Assembly: GCA_029207755.1 (NCBI GenBank)
Contig: JARCOQ010000006.1
Coordinates: 27,362,522 to 27,426,521 of the forward strand
DNA from: Chamaea fasciata
Taxonomy: Eukaryota; Chordata; Aves; Passeriformes; Sylviidae
Direction of reading: 5' to 3'
DNA length: 64,000 nucleotides
Shown: positions 45,820 through 59,100 of the stretch, piece after piece
How positions within the stretch are numbered: position 1 is the first letter of the stretch
Layout of the letters: every line of letters starts with the position of its first letter
Made by a program: the position numbers and the translations under genes
Notes under the pieces: model-generated
Told to the model about the DNA's origin: nothing
The model's database searches: none
What the model saw: only the letters and a program-made list of their open reading frames with translations

Positions 45820-47100
45820 TTGAATTGACTAGGTGCAAATAATGTAGAAAACTTGGATTTCCAAAAGGCTTTTTGAGCATTTTACCAAATGCTTTTAAGG
45901 AAGCAGGTTTCTGTCAGAAATGGAGAAAAGAAGCTAGTGGTTAAAAGAGAGAGTAGAAAGTGAATGTGCAGAAGATTGTCTGCTCTTTGAGACTGTGATC
46001 TGAAAGAATGCGTTAAACAGCAAGGGATAAAATTTGCTCATTTTATGAACATGTTAAGTGCAATCTCAAGGATTGCAGAAGAGTTTCACTGGACTGAGTA
46101 ATAAAGTAAGAATTAAAGAATAGTGTTAATAAAGGCAAAGTGATACATGCTGTGGTCTCTAAAATGGCAATAACTGCTCAGAAAGATGTGTCACTGTGAA
46201 TGCCTCTAATCTATGCTTTAGAGCAAACAAAGACCAAGTGCCCTGGTTTCAGCTGGGATAAAGTTAGTTTCCTGCCTAGTAGCTAGTGCAATGTTTTGTT
46301 TTGGATTCAGCATGAGAATAATGTTGATAACACTCTGGTGTTTTGGTTGTTGCTAAGTAGTGCTTGCTCTCAGCAAAGGACTTCTCAGTGCCAGTGAGGA
46401 GATGCACGGAAAGCCGTGAGGGAACACAGCCAGGACAGATGGTTTGAGCTGGCCAAAGGGGTATTCCATACCCTAGAACTTCATGCCCAGTACATAAACT
46501 GGGGGAGTTACCCAGAGCAGGGCAGATTGTGGTCTGGGGACAGGCTGGGCTTCAGTCATCACGTGGTGAGCAGTTGCGTTGTGCATGTCTTCGGTTTTAT
46601 CAATCTCTCTCGCTCTTCTTCTTCTATTTTGTTTCAAGTATTAAACTGTTCCTATGGCAATCCACAGGTTTTGCCTTTTTTCCCCCTGATTCTCCTATTC
46701 ATCCCTGTGGGAGTGGGGGGAGTAAGCAAGCCAGCTGTGTGGTGCTTCGTTGCAAGCTGGGGTTAAGCCGTGACAAACACTGATCAGTAATGTGAAAGAG
46801 TAGGTTAAACAGCAGGGGACAAAATTTGCTCATCATGTGGACATGTCAAGAGCAGTTCACGGGTGTCAGAAGAATTTCACTGGACTGAATAATGATGCCA
46901 GAGTTAAGGAGCAGTGTTAGTAAAGGCAAAGTGATACATGCTGTGGTCTCTGAAGTGATAGCAACCACTCAGTGATATGTCTCACTGTGAATGCATCTTA
47001 TCAATGCTTCAGAGCAATCAAAAAGGCAAGTGGTAAGTTAGGAATCAATATGAATAGTGAAGGCTACAGCCAAGTATCTCTATGGCTGCTCAGAGAAAGG
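45820..47100 (+). mobile_element. Old LINE (CR1/L3-like) remnant, interrupted and partly duplicated
   Basis: Sequence such as GGATTTCCAAAAGGCTTTTT and AGTGATACATGCTGTGGTCT resembles an ancient CR1-clade LINE coding region, heavily decayed. A ~245-base part occurs twice, at about 45995-46238 and 46780-47031, on either side of an LTR. The family call is tentative; the duplication is directly visible. Confidence 0.5.
46239..46775 (+). mobile_element. Solo ERV LTR in CEP135 intron 1
   Basis: About 537 bp running TG...CA, beginning TGCCCTGGTTTCAGCTGGGA and ending GGGGTTAAGCCGTGACA, a recognisable avian LTR type. The usual TATAAA position reads TACATAAA (46491-46498), so the promoter may be weakened. 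ATTAAACTGTTCC marks the poly(A) region. No internal genes or clear target-site duplication. Confidence 0.8.
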
Positions 47101-49634
47101 TCTATCGGGTACTATTAAATTATTTCAGTCCAACTTTAAGCCCTTCAAGGCTCTGCATTGTAGGCTTATTTGAAGAAAATGTATGTAGGAGTAAGATTTG
47201 ACTCATGTTTTTAGGTTTTTATACTGCTGCTGTGGCAACTGTCAGGAGACACAGGATTTTGTGTCAGACAGGTCTTGGATTCAACTGAATCAGTGCATTT
47301 AATATATCGATTTTATATTTCCAGAAAAACAAATTTTCCTCATGTAGAAGTTACTCAATACTTTTTCATGTCATGGTAAGATTAGTGATAAACCAAGTTT
47401 AGGATATAAGATTTAAATTATGGTAGTCTGTAATGGCAGCGGTCTGGAATTACTGACATGTAATTTCTTTCCAGCAAAGGGTATATGACAATTACTGTCC
47501 TTGAAGATTTTAATATCTGTGTTAAGCTCTCTGAAATAACAACTCCAATTCTTATATTCATTCCAGGATGCCTTTTGGACCTATACTAGAGCTATTCATT
47601 ACCTGGGCTTGAGGATCAGATGTGGCTCTAGGGGATATCAGATAATACCCTTACTGGATTGGTTCCAGTGCTAATAATGAATTAAATTAAAAATTTCAGT
47701 TTTTAGGAAGGAGAATGATTCAACCAGCAATTTGTCAGTACTTCCCAGTATTGGAGTATGTTTAGGTTACTATACCTTAAATGCCCATTGCAGGGATTTA
47801 GTAAGATTGTATATGTACTGCCTAGCCACAGTTACTGAAGTGTTAACATATGTCCCTTTATTTTTCTTTACAGTTACTGCAGAAAAACTCTCTTCCTGTA
47901 CAAGCTGTGACACAGTTTTATTCATGATATTTCTTCTGTAAAACTTTCTCAATTGGATTGGTAAAAAAATCTTTGCTCATTCTAAAACACAAGCTTTGAA
48001 ATAAATCTGATGAACTATTTTAAGGTAATTTAATCTTTTTAACTCATACAAGTCTTCTTAAGGAGAAGGTAGGCTCAGGAGTTACCAGTCTTCTTCTGTA
48101 GTAATATAAGATGCATTCCTGACAGTCTAGACACAGTAACACAGTCACACTTTTCCTGAATTCAACACAGAATCTTCAGCTTCAATGCAGAAATACCAAG
48201 AACTTGTAACTTTAATCTTTGTCTGTCAGAGGAGTATGAAGAACATTTACTACACATCAGGACATTGACTTCCACTTAGCACACCCGTGGAAAGAAAGTG
48301 CACCACTACCTCCTTCAGCCATCCCAGCACAGGACTTAAGGGATTGTTGGCCATTGCTTAGCAAATACCCAACAACCCGAACCTCTTCAAGCAAATACTT
48401 TTGGTAGTACCCAGAACAGATGCTGTGCTTGTAAGACTGGTGATTCTCGTCTACAGAGCAGTACCCAGCAACCACAGGTCTGTTGCTAGACTTCTTTGTA
48501 GCATTTTAGTAAAATGAGATGAAATCTTAAATTTCCAACATTAGTTATGAGAGAAACATGCACATTTTCCTCACTTTATTATTAATAATTCCTCTTATTT
48601 TTAAATACCTGCATGTGTTTGTTTAATACCTTTTTAAGATCTGGAGGATTGTGATAATAGTTTGGGTGATTTCTATATTTGGTTCCTTTTATATGTGATG
48701 CAAGCAACATCTCCTTCAATTGGTAGCTTGGCTGCTGAGGTCTTTGCAGCCAATAGGTTAATACTGAAACTTCTGAAGAAATGTAAGGGAAGACGTTTTA
48801 CAGAAATAACGACATTTCAAAAATACTTCTAACACTGAACAGATGTTTTCATAGATTAAGAAATATAAGCTTTAGTACTTGATTTGTCTTCTCATTCTAT
48901 ATCTAAATTCAGAAGGACATAATGATGTAAAAGTTCTTATTCCCTCAAATGTACTTGGAAAAACCAAAATTATCATTTGGATTCGGACACAGTAATGCTG
49001 ATCCAGTCCCCTTTAAATCAGCTTAGTAATAAAGGATAACTAATCAGTCAGCTGAAAAAACCCAACTCTCTGATCCTTGAACTGTATTTTCTAGGAATCG
49101 TTGCAACTATGACTACAGTACACCAGTAATTTTATCTTTCCTATTTTCTGTCATAGAATATAGATGTTGAAAGTTAATCTTTAACATTTTACATATTTTA
49201 TGCAATTTTAGAAATGGTTGGCATAAGTTATATTAAGTACTGGCTTGTAAACTTTTAAAGTGAGATTTATATATGAAAGAAAAAAGTATGAGTTTTTCAC
49301 AGTAATCTTTCAGTTTATATTGTGTAAGCTGCAATGATGAACATGATTCAAAAAAATCAGAATATAATGAGAAAGCTAACTGCCAAGGCAAATATTGATT
49401 TTTAAAGGCATATCTAAATATGTTTAAAATTTCTCAGTTGCAGTGATCCTGTTATGATTTAAATTTTAAGGACATACTTATGCACTGTATTTCCTGCAGA
49501 ATAAAAAGGGTTTCTCCGTTAGTTTTTTTCAATATTTTTCCTTCTCTAAAGCACAGATGCTGTGACCAAAAATCTTTTGCAGGTGTTCTGTTTTTCTTGA
49601 CTGTGAGCAAAGCAGCTTTGGAGGTGTTTTTACA

Positions 49635-52600
49635 ATGAGTACAAGCGCAGAGCGAAGGTTCGTTAATCTCAGGAAACGTCTGGATCAGCTCGGCTATCGG
49701 CACGCACTGGGAGTGGAGAGTTTGCCTTTGGTGGAAAAACTTTTCAGGTATTTGAAAGGAGATTCATTTAAAAAGTAGTAATCATATACTAGGAGTTGTT
49801 TGATTTTTGACACGTAAGGAAGAAGGCTTAAGTTGAGGATTATTTTCTAGCAGTGTTATTTCAGAGCTAACATTAAGTTCCGCTGTCTGATGAAGTCAAA
49901 TGGGTTTGCTTAAGTGATGGAAGCATCTTAAGATTTAATTTAATTCAGTAGAATTGCTTCTAAGGCTCTGTGGCATAGGAAAATTCAACTTTTCTAACCC
50001 TGTAAGAGAGCCAAGAATAGTCACTATTGATATGTGCGTAAAAGGACACACTCTTATAACTGGTTGTATAAAAAAAAATCCCTATTGCCTGTTCTGCAAC
50101 TTAAAATAAAACATTCACATCTCCACTTATTATGGCCTCATTTAGAGAACTTTAAATCATTGTCTCTGCCATTTTACAAGACACATAAAAGAAAAAAACC
50201 CAGAAATGTTCAGATTTCCTTCTTACTACATCTGCCATTTTTTGGCTTTGATATTAAGAACATAGTAATTTCCATAGTAACCCAGTTATATTTTACTAGA
50301 CGTGCAGATGTAGTTATTCTGGTTCTGTTGCTCTCTAGTACGTAATGCACTTGGAAGAACCATAGGTAGGCAAATATGGAATAATCTGTCTTCAACATTA
50401 AGTTTCATTCATGTCTACCTGTAGACATGAGTAAACCACGTAGGTTTACTCTCTCCACTTCTAGCTTTGATACTTATCAGATGTATACTCCTGATATATT
50501 TTGTTTTCTTTTTTTTGTCCTATTCTTTCCTGTTTACTGTTTTTTTGAACAGATTGTTCCTGTCTTTCAGTTTTTCTTATATGACGTGAATGTTTTGTTG
50601 CCTTTGTTTGAACTCATTTGTTTCCCATTTTGGGGAAAGGGTTTTGTTTCTCAGGTTATAATAAACATTTGCATCTGCAGTGTGAAGGCTGATAACATTG
50701 CTAACACATCTGGTGCTCCTTTATCCTAGTGACTTAGTCCATACAACTGAGAGCTTGCGCCGAGCAAAGTTATCTTCTGGAAAAACTGAGAAAGAATGCA
50801 GCAATTATGATACTATTTTGGAACCTTATAAAACAGAGAATACTAGACTTACCAGGGAAAATAATGATCTACATTTAGAAATACTAAAACTGAAAGAGCA
50901 GTCTGATCGTCATGTTAAAGGTACTATACAAATGATGGTTTTTTTTTTAATCCTTCCATGCCAAAATAAAATTGTGGCTAAATCCTTGATCTGCAGATTC
51001 TTTTATCTGTACTTTTAAGTGAGTGTGAATGGTCCTGGAGTTTGGTGCCTTTAATGAATTAAGGTTCATGCTCAGACCTTTTTTTTGCAGTCAAAATTTT
51101 TCGGAAGTTCTGCAAATTATTATTTTAATAAGATATGAGAATGTTAGAAATCTTAACGTATACTTTCATACCTTGAAATGGTACTTTTTAATTAATAATT
51201 AAATACTGCTGTTAAATGTGCCTTTGTTCCACAATGGGTGTTTATTTGTAAAATATGTATAAATATATATTTTTGTGCGTTTGTTTGTAAAAGTATGCAC
51301 ATATGTATGTGTATTTGATAATTTGGAAATTTATGGAAAAAGAATATAAGATTTTCTCTATGCTTATTTTGGTTCTACTTGGAAAAATAATAGAGAATAA
51401 GAGTGATAATACTACTTTTCTCTTCCTCGAAGATTTGAAAGCTTCCTTAAGGAGGGTTGAACATGAAACATCTGACTTGAAATTTTTGAATAACCAGTAT
51501 ATACATAAAATTAAAGTGCTGGAAAAAGAGACCAAAGCCAAGACTGAAAAAATCCAGCAGCTTCAGGAGAAGAATCTGCAGGCAGTGGTGCAAACACCTG
51601 GTAAGTGTAAATAATCACAGATATTTCAACTTTTTTCTGGGCTTTTTCGGATCTTCAGAACATAATTAAGTAAGAAAAATTACTGTAGTAAAAAATCCAG
51701 TAGAGTTACATTACCCTTTGAAGTTTGGGCTCTGAATTCTGTAATTTCTCTGTATGAAGTTTCATGAGGTCGTCACTTGTGTTAGGGACAAATTTGAATG
51801 CAAACTTAGATTCAACAGATGACTATTAAGTTAAAACGTGACTAGAAAGCACTATTAATAAACAGCTATTTCTTTTATTGCTGCACCTAATTAAGAGGCA
51901 GATTGTTTGACACTTGCATAATTTTGACAGGTAACTGATGTGTAAGTGACAAATTCAGATTTTTGGAATGAAGATCTAAACATAGCAAGATGCAAAAAAT
52001 GTCTACAAGTATGCCAGTTCTCTATATTGGAGATTTACAATATTTAAAGGGTCTTTTGATGATTTAAAATGTTCTAGATTTTACTTTCAGTTAATTTCTT
52101 TCTCCAGGATTTCCTTTTTCTTAATTTTTTTGAAGCTAAGGTATATAGAATTATTTTGTGACATTTTGAAACTGTCTTTTTTTTTTCCAAGTCACTGAAT
52201 TATATATCCATTTTTGGCATTTGAGGAAAATCAACAGATAGCTAGGAAAAATTAAATTTCCTCTTTATTCTCCATACCTTTCTGCAGTTCATGTCGTTTG
52301 CTTCAAAGATGACATGTTAGGTTTTTGTCTACCTTTCTGCATACTTGCCCCTTGGTCACCAGTCTTCTAGAAGTTTTCTATACTACATCATCCAATATTG
52401 CATGTTCTTATTTAATCATATGATGAAGAGAAAATGTTCTGTCTGTAAATTACACTATGGTTTGCTTTTTTCTAAATACGTTTTCATTCAAGCTAGTAAC
52501 ATACTCTGCTTGATAAGCAGTACAATATGATATTCACTGAAATGAACACAGAGCAGAAGGAATAAAAATATTACTAAACAATGCAAAGGTTAGTTCACTC

Positions 52601-53128
52601 ATAAAATAGCTCTTAAATGCGAAAACCAAATGCCTTTTGTGATGTTTTGATTTAGCTGTTTTAGTAAGCTAAATCAGATTCAACAAGTTTGAGCTATAGA
52701 ATATTTGGGATCTTAAATACTATAGAAAAAATTATACTAAACCTATACTAAACTTTGAGTGTTTCTTTATTATAATAGTGAACTTCAGCAAAAGTGGTAC
52801 TAACCTGCAAGAATGGTGTTGTCTAGAATGTGTGAATTTTATCAGCTTGTTTTATCAGAAGGATTAAAATGGTGAAACGTGCCCATTCAGAAGCAGTGGA
52901 ACAAAAAGGAAAATTAATTTTGTATTAAAGAAGATTACTCCATTGCTTTAAATCCAAGTAATAATCTTCTGGGTTTGGACTTTTAGGTGGCAGGAAGAAA
53001 AGCATTCCCTTCAGGCGTCAGCGCATGCAGATAGACCAGCTGGTGCCCCCATCACACGTCAGTGCCTACCCCGTGCCTCAGCCAGAGGACCCTTACATTG
53101 CTGACCTTCTCCAGGTGGCTGATAATCG
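49635..53128 (+). CDS. CEP135: CEP135 N-terminal microtubule-binding coiled-coil exons
   Basis: Four exons encode residues 1-204. Landmarks are LPLVEKLFSDLVHTTESLR, LKFLNNQYIHKIKVLEKE, IQQLQEKNLQAVVQTPGG and the basic FRRQRMQID, followed by the Pro-rich YPVPQPEDPYIADLLQVADN. The N-terminal ~250 residues of the human protein form a two-stranded coiled coil that binds microtubules; that role is transferred by homology. Confidence 0.93.
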
Positions 53129-56100
53129 GTGAGACAAAGGGCTTTGTGACTGCGTAGGTGTGTCTTTGATTCTCACTGTCCTACTTCTTTTGATTGATAA
53201 GTTAAATTAATCTTCCCCCACTTGAGTCTGTCACTGGTGACAGTAGTTGGTAGATGGTCTCCCTGTCTTTATCTTGACCCAGGAGCTTTTTCTTTTTTTC
53301 TCCCCCATCCTGTTAAGGAAGGGAAGTAAGAGAGCATCTGGGTGGGGGACTGGCAGCCAGACACAGTCAACTTGCTACAGTATCTCAAACAATAGTTTTT
53401 GCATTAATATTGTGCATGGGCAAAACTATTTCTCTGTGAAATATTTGAGTGCAGGAGCAAAGAGAAAATGCTAGTATGGAATTGTGTACATACAGTTCTT
53501 CCATGAATTCACATTAAAAAAACAGCGCTACATTTCAGAATTCAAGAACTGCAGTCAGAAGTAATAGAACTACAGGAAAAACTGGAAACGTCCGAAAGTG
53601 GAATGAAAAATTATAGCAAACAGGTATGTTTATATTATCAGTAGTAGTGGTATTGTTATTTTATTATTAATATTATTGTTATTATTTGGGTGTCATAGCC
53701 ATGGCGATGGCCTTGGTGTATTAAAAACCTTCTTGAAAGTGCATTATAGGGCTTGTGAAATATAATTATTCTAAATGCCTATGTTGAGAGTTTCCCTCCT
53801 CTGCTTTTGGAGACAGCAGCAATGACAAAATACTTGCCTGGTGGTTTTGCTGATGAATTTTGTCTGTTGAAATTGCATTAAATGAGCTAAACTTGACAAT
53901 TATGAGTAGAATTTGTCTGCATTTTTTAGTGGGTAACTGTTATCCAAAATAGCCCTTTGATCTACATATATCTTAGGATAATTTTTTAACTTCTTGGACT
54001 GGTTTTATTTTTAAAATTTTTGATAGTTAATTTATGAAAAACAGATTTTACAATGTTTTAATGAGAGTGGATTGATAAGATATGTACATGCTTTAAGTAA
54101 TGGAATTACGTCAAATGTTCATACGTTATGTCTTTTGAAATCTAGGGATTGGTGGACACTGTCGTCTTCCTTTTTTCTTCACATCTTGGTTTTCCTCTTC
54201 CAATATTTCCTTTTTTCCAGTGACTGGACTGGTCACTGAGTTAGCTTACTTAGAAGTTTTTTCCCTTACTTTAAGTGCTAGTCTTAGTTAAGTTGTAGCA
54301 TTCATTAAACCCACTTTAAATTAAAATTGTTGGGTTTTCTTCAAGAATGTAATCTAGTAGGAACTGCTTCAGCTTTTCCTTACAAATCGTGTTTGATTAA
54401 TTTATTTCTCTTTCAAAGATACAACGTTTTTCAGAAGAACTGAAAATTTAAAAAAAGTACAGGATAGACGTTTCATTTTTAGTTGCGTATCTTTTAACTG
54501 ATTGTTATGTGTGTATTTATTTAAATGAAGGGTCTATTAATGGTGTATAAGGATACCAGAACTTTTTTGTCCCTCAAAGGTTGAGATAAGAGACAAAGAA
54601 ATCGAGCGCTTAATGCTGGCGTTGGATGGTGGGCGTTCTCATGAGGCTCTCTGTCTGGAATCAAGAACTAAAAGTAATGAAAAGCTTATTGCCCACTTGA
54701 ATTTACAGGTAATTAATTCGTTACAGTTGTTTAGTCAAACCTAAAAATATAGCAATCTAAAAAAAGCCCACAAAACTTCTAGCTCTTCAAAAAATCACTA
54801 TAGATACAAAATCAATCGATGGAACTTGCCTTTCTTTTTACATGGCAGTGTTCCTTGTCTAAGGAAATTTCATTTCCTGTTTTAAAAGTCTGTCAGAAAA
54901 GTTTTGGTAAAGAATTCAGTGAGCTCACATCTGTACATAGTATGTTAATCTGAAAGTATTTAGCAAATTTTTGTATGACACACTGTTTTTAGCAAGTTTG
55001 AAAATACTTTTATTTAGTTAGAAAGTTATTGTATACCTGACATTTGTGCTTTAGAACGTAACAATGGTATATGTAATTATGATAAGGAGTAACCCTGTAG
55101 GTATTTTTAAGAGAGAGTGGGGAATCTTCCTCATGGATTTCAAATGGTCCCCACCCTCACTCTAACACAAACTTGTGAGGAAAGGATAATTTTAGGGTAA
55201 AGGTGTTTGTGTTTTCTGTGTGTATCTTAGGGTAAAGGTGTTTGTGTTCACTGTGTGTGTTAACTTTCATTCAGTACTGGTCTCTGAAAGAGAATTTAAG
55301 GATGGGCTGGAGTACAAATCAAGTAAACCCCATCTCTGGATTTGTACTATCAATTCTCAGGTTTTTCTCACGTGAGTTAGATGTTTTGTGTACTGATTGT
55401 GCATGATGTACAGTGGCATGGGAGCCAACTTGAGGAGTTTATTAGCTCAGGCTCAGTGCTGCAAAAATACAGAATGAGCTATGTCTTGGAAGCAGGACTG
55501 CTGTGCTCAGTGATCCTGAATTAGTAGGTCATGATGAATACAAACTGATTGTACAGGGAGTGAGCCCAGAGCTGCATGAAGCTGTTTTGCACCATCAAGA
55601 CTATTTTCTCAGCCTTGGTTCCAATTATTTGACAAGACATGTATGGTTGTCTTTAGATAGCAGTATTCATGACTGTGAGAAAGCTCATAACATTGTATTT
55701 CTTTTTCAGGTTGATAAGCATTAAGTTCTAAAAATAGAAAATCTTGCCATTTTTAACAGGTTATCACTTTTTTACTTTGGATATAGAGATACTGTATTTC
55801 AGAGGATTGGGAGGAATTTTTGCTACTTAATTTAACAATGCATATTAATATTTTAATGAAAAATGTCTTTCAGGTTGAGTATCTTCAGAAAAAAAACAAA
55901 GAACTTGAAAATCGCATTCAGGATCTCTTGGACACTAAACAAAATGTGACTAGTGAGGTAGTGGATTTAAGCAATAAAAACGAAGAACTGTGTCAAGAGC
56001 TGAATGAAATAGATCACTTGGCACAGCAGTTGGAAAGACACAAAGAAATAGTTCTTGAGACTGCAGATAAGGAGATAGGAGAAGCAAAGGTAATCACTAA

Positions 56101-59100
56101 CATGTCACAGGGTGAAGGATCTGCTCCATTTTACTTGGTTTTGTATATTCTAATTGCAATGAAAGACTTATTGGCTTGTGAAAGGAAGACTAAAAAGTTT
56201 TTTTCCCCATTTTCTTAACATTACAGAATTTCTCCCTTAAAGTGGATTAACCACAACCATTTTGTCTCTTTACTGTATTAGGTTGAGATGATTTTATCGA
56301 AGGGGCAATCTGTCTTTTTTCTTCTTTTAACTTAGCATGAAATAAGATGCTGATGTACTTAAAGCTATTGCTAGGTAATGCGTATTTGCAACAGCAATGC
56401 ATATATTTGGAGGTTTTTTTCCTATGAGGAGTCATGCAGTGATTCATTTAATCATTGTGTTCAAAAGAGCATGGGTGTTTATACCACAAATATTTTGTGC
56501 TTTCACTTCATAGGAGCTTTACTGCTTTATTACAAGGAACTAACTATACTTCATGTCTTACCAAAATAGTCTGCTTCCTTAATTTTTTTTTTTTTTGTAA
56601 CAAAGGGATTTTTGTCATTTTGAATATGTAACTCTTAACATATAGGTTAATTTTGGTTGATAGAAAGAAATTGAAAGAAAAGTCAGTGAAATACAGGATC
56701 TACAAGAGACAATAACAAGGCTTAAATCAGTAAGTAAAAATATTTTCAGTTGTTTGTACCATTTTTATCATGCTGTCATCCATGTGATTGTTTCATTTAT
56801 TATAAAAGAAATCAGTTTAATAATTAGCAAGAGAACTTCTTTAGTACCCTGAACCTCTGATGTAAAAATTACTAACTAATAAGTGAAAGAGATAGAGAAG
56901 CTACATTGTATTGTTGCAAAAAGAAGCTGAAGGAAATCTCTGTATACAGTATGGTTGACTATATCCTTATAGTGCATTTCCTTATTCCTGCTATCTGAAT
57001 TTATAATTTCCATGTGACATAATCATTTTCATCACAAATTAGTTATAACATCCTAGAGGATTTTCATTATTTAGAAACTACTTTGTCTCTTAACTGGGAT
57101 ATTAAAAATTATCCAATACTTGGCTCACTCAGAAACAAAGCATAGGGCCCAGATGAAAACCATCACTATTATCAGTTCTTTGAAGACCAGACTCTTTCTA
57201 GGATATATAGCAACTTGTGTATTAGCTGAGTACAGTGTTTTGTTAAAGTCTATTTAGGGAACTTGCAAATATGAAAATACTTAATTTTCAGGACATCAGA
57301 TTATAGGAAATGTGTGCCAAATAACATTTGATTGGCTTCAGAGTTCCATTGACTGAGATGTAATGTAATGAGCTGTGTTGTAATGTACTTTGACACCAAC
57401 ACTGTTACCAAATGCTGTTGAAATTATTTCTTGCTTTAGTTGCTAATTTTTTTCCCATGTTTGTATCCCACTATACTACTGGTTGATTTATTTTTCTTGT
57501 TACTGATTGCAAACCATGTAAAAAATAATGCTTACTTGGATTTAATAAAAGGTAGTACAAATACAATGATGGCCTGCACCAAATATTAAAGGATAAAGCA
57601 TCCAGGTCAAGCAGAAGTAAACAATGTTGTATATTAAAAGTTGAACAAAATGTTAATTTTTTTTCCAACTGTCTCTATTGGCACTTCTAATTTTTAAAAT
57701 ATTACTTGTTACTTCAGGAGTTGTGTTCATGTCATAAGGACAATGAAAGACTAAATGAAGAACTCCTTGGGAAAACAGATGAAAAAGGGAATCTTGAGCT
57801 GTTGTTAAACCAGCTTCAACAAGAGAAGCAAAGACTGACAGAAAAAACAGAGAACTTAGAAAGAAAAGGTAAATCATCAAACATAGATTCTTGGAAACTA
57901 CCTTTCTGCAATTTTTGAAATAGAATACTTACCCAGTCAACATACAGTTAATACTACTAAAGGACTTTTAAAATATGTAAATTAAAAGAAGACTGTAGGT
58001 CTCCAGTCATAGTTGAAGTGAAAACTCTTGTCATAGAAAGATATTTTCGTTCTGTATGTGAGAACTGAAAGTTGAGCTTTTTACTGTGATCCCACAGGAA
58101 ATCCTTATCCTAATACTGTGGCAGTTTCATACAAAGTAATTTCCAAAACTCTTCTGACTCGGTTTCTTGAGAGATTTATCCATATCTCCAGGCTTGAAGA
58201 TTCCACAACATCTTGAATGTTCTTCAGGTCTCAGAGAATAATATTTTTCCCTGTATTGTTTGTAATTATTTTGTAATTGGAATTTTATAATGTAATTAAT
58301 TTGCTTGTAACAATTAATTGCCACTGTTCCTTATTTACCTATTATCCACCTGTGAAGAAACTGGCTCCCCATTATCTCTAAGTCCCTTATGGTACTGTCA
58401 GTCTGCTCTTGGCTCTTCAGCTCTTCTCCAGGCTGAATAAACCCAGTTCCCCTACAGGACAAGTATTCTGCTCCCTGACCAGCTTGCAGGGCTTGCCTTG
58501 GATTTAATTTATCCACTTCTTTCTTGTTGTAGGAGGGGCAAACCTTAAAACAGTATTTTAAGTGCAATCTCAGGGGTGCTAAATAAAGGGGCATAATCAC
58601 ATCCCTTGGTCTCTGTCTCTGTTCATCCAGCCCAAGGTGCTGTGAGGCCTCTGTTGGTTTTATGCCACTCACTTGTGTTTATCCTACTTTAGCCTTTAGA
58701 ACTCTTACATCTTTTTCAGCAGGATTGCTGCCTGGATGGCTGGTAGGAGTTAGTCCCAAATGCAAGTGTCTTTGAGGAGATTCATGACTTCCCTATCTTC
58801 CCTATAGAGTTGTTTTCCTTTCTTCTTTTTTTTTTTTTTTTTTCCTTCCAGAACGAGAATTTGTCCTAGAAATCGAAAGAATGAGATTAGACTGTGGTAT
58901 TGCCCTAGGAGACAAATCTCCATCTCGCCTAGACGCATTTGTAAAGACCTTAGAAGATGACAGAGACTACTATAAGCGAGAATTAGACTATCTTCAGAAG
59001 ATGATAAAACTAAGGGCTAGCCCAAGCCGCAGGACTGCAGAGAAGGTAAAATTCTTGCTGTCAAGATAAGTGAAAAAAAATACTGTAGAAACATTTAAGA

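Noticed and set aside
46416..46766. 116-codon ORF inside the LTR at 46239-46775
   Set aside because: LTRs of this type are non-coding; it is an accidental open frame.
58331..58672. 113-codon minus-strand ORF
   Set aside because: It coincides with a decayed CR1 fragment in a frame that does not read as CR1 reverse transcriptase.
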